DNA of 64,000 nt from Pseudomonas sp. GM48 (GTDB lineage Bacteria > Pseudomonadota > Gammaproteobacteria > Pseudomonadales > Pseudomonadaceae). The translations under genes and the position numbers were made by a program. Under the pieces are notes generated by a model. That model was not told the origin of the DNA. It saw only the letters and a program-made list of their open reading frames with translations, and did not search any database. Positions 1 through 7,062 of the stretch are shown here, piece after piece (position 1 is the stretch's first letter; each line of letters starts with the position of its first letter). The stretch lies in the NCBI RefSeq assembly GCF_000282335.1, contig NZ_AKJM01000112.1, positions 1 to 64,000 on the forward strand. The letters run 5' to 3'.

Positions 1-36
1 CGCGGCCTGCCTGACGTACCGCGATTACTGATTTTA

Positions 37-88
37 CGACTGCTTCGCAGCCGAACGCAGCCTCGCGGGCTCGGCAGCTGCTACAGAT
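37..88. repeat. Half of a Pseudomonas intergenic palindromic repeat
   Basis: The stretch from the CGACTGCTTCGCAGCCGAAC motif to GCAGCTGCTACAG matches, with a few changes, the repeat at about 42169-42226. This GC-rich family differs from the GGGAGCGGGC REP family found elsewhere in the window. Only one arm is visible here. It lies in the chromosomal flank outside the island. Confidence 0.6.
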
Positions 89-436
89 CGCGTTACCGAA
101 TAGGGCGAGTGCCCGTCTTTCGCGTTCACGGCGCACCAGTAAGGCGCCTCTGTATGCGGACCAGGCGCGAGGCTGGAATGCGAACTCAGTCCCTTGATGT
201 CCAGCTCGGCCGGGATCTTGTTCAGTCCGCCGCTCTTCAAAGATCAACACGCAAACCAGGCCATCGGAGTAGGCACCCAGCAGTTCGCATTGGTCTTTCG
301 AAAACAGGAATTTTAAATGAATCGCTGCCAAAGGGGCTTTGGACTTGGCCCTGGCAACCGTTGCGGATGTGGCGATAGGAGGTGGGAAATTGTCGCTTCG
401 AAGGTGACCGGACCAGTGCCGAATCAAATCGCAGGC
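89..436. other. Left chromosomal flank with no recognisable gene
   Basis: I see no convincing coding region here. A minus-strand reading frame over 34-240 runs straight into the repeat at 37-88, so its C-terminus would be encoded by repeat DNA. A degraded gene or an untranslated region downstream of the ancestral tRNA-Phe is equally possible. Confidence 0.4.
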
Positions 437-467
437 ATAAAAAAACCCTGAATCTTTCGATTCAGGG
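437..467 (-). terminator. Rho-independent terminator, probably the original tRNA-Phe terminator
   Basis: A perfect 9-bp stem (CCCTGAATC at 446-454, GATTCAGGG at 459-467) with a TTTC loop is flanked by a run of A at 437-445, which becomes the U-tract for a minus-strand transcript. tRNA-Phe is on the minus strand and this element lies directly beyond the left attachment core. I infer it ended the tRNA-Phe transcript before the island inserted. Confidence 0.75.
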
Positions 468-483
468 TTTTCGGTATTTGGTG

Positions 484-502
484 CCAGAGACGGAATCGAA
501 CC
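484..502. other. Left attachment core (attL) of the island
   Basis: The 19 bases CCAGAGACGGAATCGAACC are identical to 12970-12988 in the 3' end of tRNA-Phe. The copy continues outward as GGTG, so the encoded CCA end is kept, but one C of the acceptor stem is missing relative to the intact tRNA (GTGCCAGAG against GTGCCCAGAG). The rest of the tRNA is absent here. This is the expected mark of tRNA 3'-end integration by a tyrosine recombinase. Confidence 0.8.
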
Positions 503-798
503 ACGATCTAAAAGTCTTGTTTTTAAGAGTTTTACTGCTTTGTTGGAAATGAAATGACCCTAAAAGTGTCCCTAAAACAAAATGTACCCTCCCCCAGTAC
601 GACTTCACTCACACAAAACCGTGTCTGCGGGTTACCAAAAAACTATGGATTAGTGTTTGAACGTGACAGGGAACGGTCTTTGAGTTGAATGGTCTGGACT
701 TTTTATCCTCCCCCCTGGTAGGCGGTGTGCGCACGTTCACTCTCAAGGGCCGGTCAAGGCTCATGCCGGTCGTCACTGACCGTAGTAACCCGATGCTT
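503..798. other. Left internal end of the island, non-coding
   Basis: No gene is supported. The stretch contains ATGACCCTAAAA at 554-565, followed by TCCCTAAAA at 569-577. The 12-mer recurs exactly at 12843-12854 just inside the right end, so these are candidate arm-type integrase sites. Confidence 0.5.
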
Positions 799-1968
799 TC
801 AATAAATGATGGGCCACGGCACAGCCATCAATCGCGTTTTTATTTCAGCACCGTAAACGGGCTCAATCTGACTTGCATATGCCGCGAGCCCAAGCAAATG
901 GTTGCGCAGCCCGGCAACAGCTGAAAAACCACGGTGCTGTGCATGTCTTACTGGGCCAATGTCTTCATGCTCAAGGTAGTGGAGATGCATGCGCATTTTG
1001 TTCTTGAACTCACGAGTCAGACACGGTGCGTCTCGGTCTGCCAATAGTCCGAGGACTATCTTCCGTGCTCGCGGCGGAACTACTTGAGTCTTCGCAAGAT
1101 TTGGTTCGAGTCCAAATCGCCCAAGCACTTGATAGACCTGCTGAATGAGAGAGCCTGCGGCAGCTCTGTCGAACTTAGGCTTAGTTGTAGAAAAGGTCAG
1201 GTCGTCAGCGTACCGCGTGAAATTGAGGCCGTACGATTTGGCAATCTTGGAAAGTTCGATGTCCGCTTCGCGCATCACCAAGTTCGCGAGCATTGGACTG
1301 GTGGGGGCGCCTTGGGGTAGGTGCCCGAGTCGTGGAAGCGCGTAGTTCCTAATAGTTGAGACGTGCAACGGCGCTCGTCGCCACCAGCGCTGCGTTCGAG
1401 TAAGCCATGTGTTGGGACCAACACGTGTGCATAGCCTTGCAAGCTCAAGGGAAACGAGAGGTTGATAACCAAGGCGCCTAAAGACTTTGTATACAGAAAT
1501 CTCCGATATTGACTCGAAGAACCTACGCACATCAATCTTGATGAGCCAGCGGCTGCCACAATGAGGGCGAACCGCATCAATTAGCCTTGCCTTCGGTGCA
1601 AACGCGGTGCTTGCCGAATGCGGCCGGCCATGGACGAGCACGTGCCGAGCTATCCATCGCTGGGCGTCGCCAAGTCTCGCGTCGGGTACGCAAATTACTC
1701 TGAACCTCAAACGTCCGTCTGGTTGAGGGCGCTTACGAACACGGAAAACCTTGTACGGGTCTGGCTCGTCACGGCTCACGAAGCTACGCAGGTCTTGGTA
1801 TGAAACGCCGCTCAAATGGGACAGATGCCCAAGTGTCAAAATGGGAGGGAGGGATGTGTGAACGGCAACTACTGCCTCGCTAGCAGCGATTGCCGCTTCG
1901 AGCACAGCCTCTGAGACTCCCAGTTCCTCAGCGGCACGGCGATAGGGTTGAGGCTTCCAATCTGTCAT
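799..1968 (-). CDS. Retron-type reverse transcriptase
   Basis: This 389-aa protein has the ordered motifs of a bacterial retron reverse transcriptase. They are the finger segment around PHSASTAFAPKARLIDAVRPH (residues 116-136), motif A LIKIDVRRFFESI with Asp146, LPQGAPTSP at 217-225, and the catalytic YADD box at 253-256 followed by LTFS. The thumb segment near 290-311 reads KIVLGL where many retron RTs have VTG. In such systems the enzyme copies a structured RNA encoded just upstream into a hybrid RNA-DNA molecule that acts with a partner protein in anti-phage defence. The partner gene lies 184 bases upstream on the same strand, and the gap is rich in perfect hairpins. There is no maturase or endonuclease domain, so a group II intron is unlikely. 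The start ATG at 1968 has only a weak ribosome binding site. Confidence 0.85.
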   Translation of the reverse strand: MTDWKPQPYRRAAEELGVSEAVLEAAIAASEAVVAVHTSLPPILTLGHLSHLSGVSYQDLRSFVSRDEPDPYKVFRVRKRPQPDGRLRFRVICVPDARLGDAQRWIARHVLVHGRPHSASTAFAPKARLIDAVRPHCGSRWLIKIDVRRFFESISEISVYKVFRRLGYQPLVSLELARLCTRVGPNTWLTRTQRWWRRAPLHVSTIRNYALPRLGHLPQGAPTSPMLANLVMREADIELSKIAKSYGLNFTRYADDLTFSTTKPKFDRAAAGSLIQQVYQVLGRFGLEPNLAKTQVVPPRARKIVLGLLADRDAPCLTREFKNKMRMHLHYLEHEDIGPVRHAQHRGFSAVAGLRNHLLGLAAYASQIEPVYGAEIKTRLMAVPWPIIY

Positions 1969-1974
1969 CTACTT

Positions 1975-2152
1975 TGACACCCGCAGGGTGAGGGCTCCCG
2001 CCGCAAGCCGAAGCCCTCGCCACGTAGCCTTGTGGCGGGAGCGCTTAGCCGTAAGCGGGGGCTAAAACATAGAGCAGCAGTAGTCTGCGCCCGGTTGATG
2101 CGTCGAAACGCATCAATGGTGGTTGCGTCCTTAACAACAACGCGCACCGAAT
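1975..2152 (-). ncRNA. Candidate retron msr-msd RNA region
   Basis: This is the gap between the partner gene and the RT gene, read on the minus strand. Three perfect hairpins stand out. The first is a 9-bp stem closed by a UUCG tetraloop (2095-2116). The second has stem CGCTTA with loop CGGC (about 2044-2059). The third is a long element with basal stem GCTCCCGCC/GGCGGGAGC (2034-2042 with 1994-2002) that encloses a further CGCCAC/GTGGCG stem (2018-2037). A CACCC/GGGTG stem follows close to the RT start. Position and structure fit an msr-msd RNA, the long hairpin being the likely msd template. I could not identify the a1/a2 end pairing or the branching guanosine, so the boundaries are approximate. 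Confidence 0.55.
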
Positions 2153-3472
2153 CTAGACTTCTGAGATTGGTTGCCTCAACGATTTCGGATAGTACGGTGT
2201 TTGTTGAATTTGGCCAACACGCTGTAGACGTTCTTGCATCTGTTCATCCACTTTCCTGCGAGCGTGCCGAAGTTGCCCCACCCCCGCGTCGGTCAGTCGA
2301 CGTTGAGAGTCAATCCACTTGTAGCTGGCCATCAGTCGGCAAAGGCGCGCCACAGTATGGGTAGGCAAACCTGTTCGGCGGGACAGCACGCTGTCATTGA
2401 GTCTTGGGGGGCGGGAAAGAGCGCCAAGCAAAAGAAACACTTCGCCTGTTGGAATGTTGGACTTCACGACAGCAGCTGACCTAGCCAGGGCAGCATGTCC
2501 AATGCTTTCCAAGCGTTGCTGTATCTTCCCGCTAGTCATGCTGACTCCAAAGGAGCTGCTGTCGATTCCGGCCGTCACCCGGGAAGGGAACAGCGGAACC
2601 CACTGCGAGTCTTTGCGCTTGGAAGCCTTGTGGAACATCAGCGGTACGTTGTTCGGTGCCCCGTGAGCGAACACTAGAAGTGTTCCGGTACCGCCATAAC
2701 CTAGGCTGGCGCTTCCCGAAGACCAGGGCGCGATATCTGGGTCACCAACTGTGGGGTCGTATGTTTCGCACAGCCTCTTTATCTTTCCGGCCTTGATCTT
2801 TGACAAGGCGGTATCGATAGTGGGGCAAGGCATGACATGAATCACGTCCGGCCGGCAACGATGGCTTCGAACGTACCTTTCACCCATCTCTGTACTAGCG
2901 TACGTGACAACAGCGAACTTCAGAAAGCGGCCGGACCACCAACTGCGAACAGACCTAACTAGCCACGCTGCTTGAAGGTATCGGTAAGCGCGCTGGCCGC
3001 TGCCTACGATATCCGTTACAACCCAAAAGGCCCGAACCTTCTTTCGCCGAATTTGCTCAGGGCCGGGATGGCTTATGAACCGCCGGGGAAATTCGCGGCA
3101 AAGGTCTGTAATCAAGCGAGCGACGATGCCCTCGCTGCCTACAGATGGGTCATATGCCTTCGTTGCCTTGACCGCCGCTGGCCCGGCGCTGCCCTCAGCA
3201 CGACGTGGTGGCTTGCGTGACGGTTCCTTAAAGAGCTTATGGGGGACGCCGAGGCGGTGTCTGAGTTCTCGCTCAGCGTAGAGCGCGATAACCCCACCAA
3301 CTTTCTCAGCTCGTTCAAGGATAAGCGCTCGGAGGTGGTCATTAAAGTCGTCGCGCGAGACCAACAGAAAGGCTCCCAGCAGCTCCTCGGCAAGTGGACG
3401 GTCACCCATCGAAAACTGGTCGAGCCACTTTTGTCCTTGCTCGCTAATTATGACGGAGTGATGGTCGGACAT
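2153..3472 (-). CDS. Retron partner protein: phosphoribosyltransferase-like domain plus winged helix
   Basis: This 439-aa protein has three parts. Residues 1-110 are unassigned. Residues about 115-335 resemble a phosphoribosyltransferase fold, with a PRPP-loop-like FWVVTDIVGSGQRA at 149-162 and a conserved-looking FAHGAPNNVPLMFH at 268-281. Residues about 340-405 look like a winged helix (GEVFLLLGALS, then LSRRTGLPTHTVARLCRLM). A PRTase-like domain joined to a winged helix beside a retron RT is, as I recall, the hallmark of type III retrons, in which this protein would be the toxic effector held by the RT-msDNA complex. I chose ATG 3472 because GGAAG lies 5 bases before it; a TTG at 3484 would add four residues. 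Retron membership is an inference from domains and neighbourhood. Confidence 0.75.
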   Translation of the reverse strand: MSDHHSVIISEQGQKWLDQFSMGDRPLAEELLGAFLLVSRDDFNDHLRALILERAEKVGGVIALYAERELRHRLGVPHKLFKEPSRKPPRRAEGSAGPAAVKATKAYDPSVGSEGIVARLITDLCREFPRRFISHPGPEQIRRKKVRAFWVVTDIVGSGQRAYRYLQAAWLVRSVRSWWSGRFLKFAVVTYASTEMGERYVRSHRCRPDVIHVMPCPTIDTALSKIKAGKIKRLCETYDPTVGDPDIAPWSSGSASLGYGGTGTLLVFAHGAPNNVPLMFHKASKRKDSQWVPLFPSRVTAGIDSSSFGVSMTSGKIQQRLESIGHAALARSAAVVKSNIPTGEVFLLLGALSRPPRLNDSVLSRRTGLPTHTVARLCRLMASYKWIDSQRRLTDAGVGQLRHARRKVDEQMQERLQRVGQIQQTPYYPKSLRQPISEV

Positions 3473-3701
3473 GGGGACTTCCAAAGAGAATGCGCCAAGA
3501 GTAGCCCAGTTTTTCCATGTTCAGTCACTGCAACTCGCTTTTCAGCGATCCAACAGCGGAGATCAACGCTCGGTAACTTTGGGTCGAAAGTAACCGGTGA
3601 CAGCTTCACCAGTTGACGATATGCCAATCAACCTGTTGCGGGTTCCAATCGGGAGCACTGTCGCTGCTATGCTGGGGCTTTCTTGAAAGGAATCGACACC
3701 C

Positions 3702-3917
3702 ATGCCAAGCGATTACTCACTGCCAGATGTACTGGAAAGGCTGTACGAAAACCAGCAGGCTCTGGAGGCGGCCATTATGGAGTTGACACTGCTAGTTGAG
3801 GAGCAAGGGGCACGAGAAGTGGGCGGAAATGTCCGTGGTGCACTGTGCTCCATAGGTGAAAACGCTGGCCATATCAAACAAGGCATAGCTCGATTGAAGA
3901 AATTGGACATCGGTTGA
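3702..3917 (+). CDS. Small helical protein, function unknown
   Basis: This 71-aa acidic protein starts MPSDYSLPDVLERLYENQQA and has an AAGGA ribosome binding site 11 bases before the ATG. The central part (residues 10-35) is Leu/Glu-rich and probably forms a helix or short coiled coil. No catalytic motif is visible. It diverges from the retron pair and lies 225 bases upstream of the 841-aa gene. It could be a small regulator or an accessory part of either cargo module; nothing in the sequence decides this. Confidence 0.6.
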   Translation: MPSDYSLPDVLERLYENQQALEAAIMELTLLVEEQGAREVGGNVRGALCSIGENAGHIKQGIARLKKLDIG

Positions 3918-3939
3918 CCGATTGCACACCAAAGGCGCG

Positions 3940-4057
3940 TCGACAGTCATGTCGAGGTGAACTCGGTTCCAGTCTGGTTCACCTCACAGGCAGCTATCGG
4001 CCCAGAGCGGGAGGGTGGCTCTAGGTATATATCCACTTCGACATTGGCTGTCGAAGT
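3940..4057 (+). promoter_or_regulatory. Inverted-repeat control region before the 841-aa gene
   Basis: Three perfect inverted repeats lie close together. They are TCGACA-GTCA-TGTCGA (3940-3955), GAGGTGAAC with GTTCACCTC (3954-3962 and 3977-3985), and ACTTCGACA-TTGGC-TGTCGAAGT (4035-4057). The half-site TCGACA/TGTCGA is shared by the first and third. A TATATA stretch (about 4026-4031) sits directly before the third. This could be a promoter with operator sites. The first two could instead act as terminator-like hairpins for the 71-aa gene, although neither has a U-tract. Confidence 0.4.
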
Positions 4058-4142
4058 TAATACGAGATGGCTTTCGAAAAGCAAGAAGAATGTTGCTAGC
4101 TAATGTACTTAGTCGCTTTAACTGACAAGTGAGATATGCGAG

Positions 4143-6668
4143 ATGGATTTTTCGGGGGTTATAAATTCTATACTTCAGTTCGGTGTTAAGGTTAATCAAG
4201 TGCTCAACGAATTTGGATGTTGGGTAATAACTGCCGCGCGCGCAGCAATTGTAGACGAAAAAAGTGCGGTTTGGGTAACATTGGTAACTGATATAATTAC
4301 CATTGCGGCAGCCTTGGGTGCACTTGCACTTCCAATATCTTTAAATGTCATCGAGGCGACTAGGACACGCTACAGAAGCCCTTCGCTATTAAAGATAACC
4401 TCTTCACTTTCAGGGATAGATGCCAAAAAATTAAATCAACATCTGTTCATGGTTTTAGCGGTTTCCCTCGCTGCTAAGTTGATCATATCAATTCGAGTAT
4501 TCGATTTGATTTCCTTGGTTCCATATTTGTGCGGGCTAACGGTCTGGTTCGGGTCTGTGGTGTATCAAGTATATCGACATCTTAAGTTTACATACACTTT
4601 TATGTCGAATATAGAAGAGATACACGAACGCATCTATCGGAGCATTAATAATTATGCGCAGGCCAGCTTTCTACGGGCTGATGGTGGGCAGGGTCTATTG
4701 TTCTCCAGGTCACTAAGAATAAAAGGGCTGTTTTCTAAAAAAGTGAGGATTCAGGATAACATTGCTGCCTTGATAGAACTCGAGTCCTATTTGCTCTGCA
4801 CTGACCCGGCCAAAGTTACCTTGGATAGCCGAATCACAGATATTTCGTACAAGGCGTTTAATAATCTAGATAATTATGAAGCAAACGAGTTTGCGCGTCA
4901 CTTGCTGGCTTCTCTCCCGTCGGTCTTGGCCGCAGTTGAAGTCTCCAGAGAAGTAGATGTTTACCAATCCATAGCAGGGTTTTATTTGTATCTTGTAATG
5001 GGGGCGATCCTTTCCAAAGAAGAATATAGATCACAGATTGGTGTGATTGAAAGGATCGCGAGGTTCAGGGAGGAAAAACTTCCCTCGTACGGCCGTTTTT
5101 GCAGAAATGGTCGTTTATTTCTTAATTTTGCTAATAAAACAAAGTCTAGCAATGAGGCGTACACGTATCTCCAGGAGCATTTTAATTTTCTAATTGAGAC
5201 CTCTGTTCGCGAGCAGCCAGCAAATATACCGGAGCTTTTGAGTAATGTCCGTTATGTAATACAGTTCAAGAGCAATTATCAAGAAGGTGGGTGGGGTCTC
5301 CCTAAACATGTTGCAGAGTTGTGGGGGTGCTCATGTTTACCGGATTTCGATAGCGACGTTGCTGATACATATGCCGGGCGTACAACAACAGACGAGCTTA
5401 AAGAAAAAATTGAAAATAAATATAAGCCGGAGATGCAAGCATATCTCGAAGTAAAAATCTCGGACAAGGAATTAATTAAGGAGAAGTTTGAAGCTATAGA
5501 TGTGGCGTTAGGCAAGTGCTGGAAAGGTATAGCATTAAAAAAATTCTCCAGTGAAATAGAAACTGGGACTTTGAGAGCTCTAGCCACATTGCTGTCCACA
5601 CATCCGGAGATAGTGGTCGAGTGTAGGGAGTTGCGTAATCCAGCTGGGTCGCGTTCGTTCAATGTGGGTCACTCACCGGTTCCAACATCTTTGGGTGAAT
5701 GTATCGGAGCATTTTTATCTTCGAAGAATTTTGGCGAGTTTTATACGCTCCGCCTGGACGACCTCCAGGAATATAAAATAGTAGATGCCATAGGGGCACT
5801 TATAGTCTACGAGCTTTGGAATACTTACATATTGGGTGCAACTGGCGCTACCATCAAACCTGAAATGTCTACACCTACAATTCCAACTAGCTTGTTGGGT
5901 GAGCTGAAAGACGCTACTCAAAGAGTCCCGTTGCTAAAAACGTCACTACTTAAAACTTTAGCCAACGTTAGATTTATTGACAGGCTTGGAGTTTTGCCAG
6001 AGCAAGCGTTAAGCTTGCGAGAATATGCTTGTAAGTTTTGCGATTTGTTGGGAGAGGCGCTTGAGCAAAAGACAAAGTCTCAGATTGCCAGTCAGAAACT
6101 GGACCTCGTATCGTTGGAAAGATTTAAGCGTGAGGTTATAGAGCAACTCGGCTCGTCCGTAAGTGAATATTCTTTGTTCAAAAGACTCACGCTAGGTCAA
6201 GTGCAACCTATAGTTTCACATTTCAGCCTACCGCGCGTAGCTTTTCTTTCGGGAACTGATACTCATTACTTTTTCGATATGTATGGCTCAGATTTAGCTC
6301 GGGAAGTTCATGACTGGTTAAGTGCTCAAATACTACTCTACAATCACCGGACTGAAAACTCAGAATTTACACTCCCTACTCGTAAAGCTGAATGGATGAT
6401 TTGCTCTTCCGGTGCGCTGAAGAAATTTTTATCAGTCGGATTTGCGACTTCGGGTAGAAATATTATATGGCCCGATGGAAAAGGAAGAATGAAATTCATC
6501 GAGGTAGATTGCGATGGCACTGGGTATTACCTGGTTTTATCGGGTGAAAGCCTACTTACAGTAAGTTATGAACATCTAGAAAGCGGACTGCCTATAGATA
6601 TTAGCTTCACCGATAATGGTGAAAGTGTCAGCTTTAAAATTGAATACTTCGTTAACGCGCGACGCTGA
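4143..6668 (+). CDS. Large AT-rich membrane protein of unknown function
   Basis: This 841-aa protein has three likely membrane segments near its N-terminus (residues about 43-68, 101-117 and 120-143). A long, apparently soluble region of about 690 residues follows, mostly helical by appearance. I recognise no nuclease, ATPase, protease or nucleotide-binding motif. By eye the gene is far more AT-rich than its neighbours and uses codons rare in Pseudomonas (ATA, AGA, TTA), a sign of separate and recent acquisition. It lies alone between the retron cargo and the replication module of the island, where such elements often carry anti-phage genes. A defence role is a guess from position and membrane anchoring. 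The ribosome binding site is weak (GTGAGATAT). Confidence 0.75.
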   Translation: MDFSGVINSILQFGVKVNQVLNEFGCWVITAARAAIVDEKSAVWVTLVTDIITIAAALGALALPISLNVIEATRTRYRSPSLLKITSSLSGIDAKKLNQHLFMVLAVSLAAKLIISIRVFDLISLVPYLCGLTVWFGSVVYQVYRHLKFTYTFMSNIEEIHERIYRSINNYAQASFLRADGGQGLLFSRSLRIKGLFSKKVRIQDNIAALIELESYLLCTDPAKVTLDSRITDISYKAFNNLDNYEANEFARHLLASLPSVLAAVEVSREVDVYQSIAGFYLYLVMGAILSKEEYRSQIGVIERIARFREEKLPSYGRFCRNGRLFLNFANKTKSSNEAYTYLQEHFNFLIETSVREQPANIPELLSNVRYVIQFKSNYQEGGWGLPKHVAELWGCSCLPDFDSDVADTYAGRTTTDELKEKIENKYKPEMQAYLEVKISDKELIKEKFEAIDVALGKCWKGIALKKFSSEIETGTLRALATLLSTHPEIVVECRELRNPAGSRSFNVGHSPVPTSLGECIGAFLSSKNFGEFYTLRLDDLQEYKIVDAIGALIVYELWNTYILGATGATIKPEMSTPTIPTSLLGELKDATQRVPLLKTSLLKTLANVRFIDRLGVLPEQALSLREYACKFCDLLGEALEQKTKSQIASQKLDLVSLERFKREVIEQLGSSVSEYSLFKRLTLGQVQPIVSHFSLPRVAFLSGTDTHYFFDMYGSDLAREVHDWLSAQILLYNHRTENSEFTLPTRKAEWMICSSGALKKFLSVGFATSGRNIIWPDGKGRMKFIEVDCDGTGYYLVLSGESLLTVSYEHLESGLPIDISFTDNGESVSFKIEYFVNARR

Positions 6669-7062
6669 CTCTTTATATTGAACCCATTGGCCACTCAAAA
6701 AAGCCTAACGGCAGCATGGCAGGTTTGGAATAGCGGCTCACCATCGCCCCATCAGCGCTGTTGTTAGCCGCGCTGTCTTCTATGCGGGTGGTGGCGCCCG
6801 GCGGCAATGCAGGCCAGGGTCATGGTTTCATTCTCGAACATGTTTTTGTCGAGGGGGCAAAGGGGATGAAGGGGGCAGCCAGTAATGGCGCGGTCTGTAG
6901 CGGCCCCCTACGTTTTTTCAGTGAGGGGACAGAGGGGGCAAAGTTGTTCGTGTGTCCCCGCTGTCCCCTTTGAGTTTTCTGAGGTGGGGGCGGCACTAGC
7001 CCTTGCGGCACTGGGGCGCCCCCTTTGTCCCCGCTGTACCCAGCAGAAAAAGCAAAGGGCGT
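6669..7062. other. G/C-skewed repetitive gap; candidate replication origin of the island
   Basis: No gene is supported in this 394-base stretch. Between about 6850 and 7045 it carries repeated G-runs on one strand (GGGGGCAAAGGGG, GAGGGGACAGAGGGGGCAAAG) and then the complementary C-runs (TGTCCCCGCTGTCCCCTTTG, CCCCCTTTGTCCCCGCTGT). The word TGTCCCCGCTGT occurs twice, at about 6953 and 7026. It lies immediately beyond the 3' end of the helicase-like gene. Iteron-like repeats beside a primase-helicase module suggest an origin, but this is inference. Confidence 0.35.

Noticed and set aside
34..240. 68-aa minus-strand ORF in the left flank
   Set aside because: Its second half is encoded by a palindromic intergenic repeat and it has no recognisable domain, so a real gene cannot be supported.
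480..530. A second complete tRNA gene at the left end of the island
   Set aside because: Only the 3' end matches tRNA-Phe; the bases after 502 do not form an anticodon arm, so it is an attachment remnant.
799..1968. Group II intron reverse transcriptase
   Set aside because: There is no maturase or HNH domain after the thumb and no intron RNA domain V nearby, while a retron-type partner gene is adjacent.
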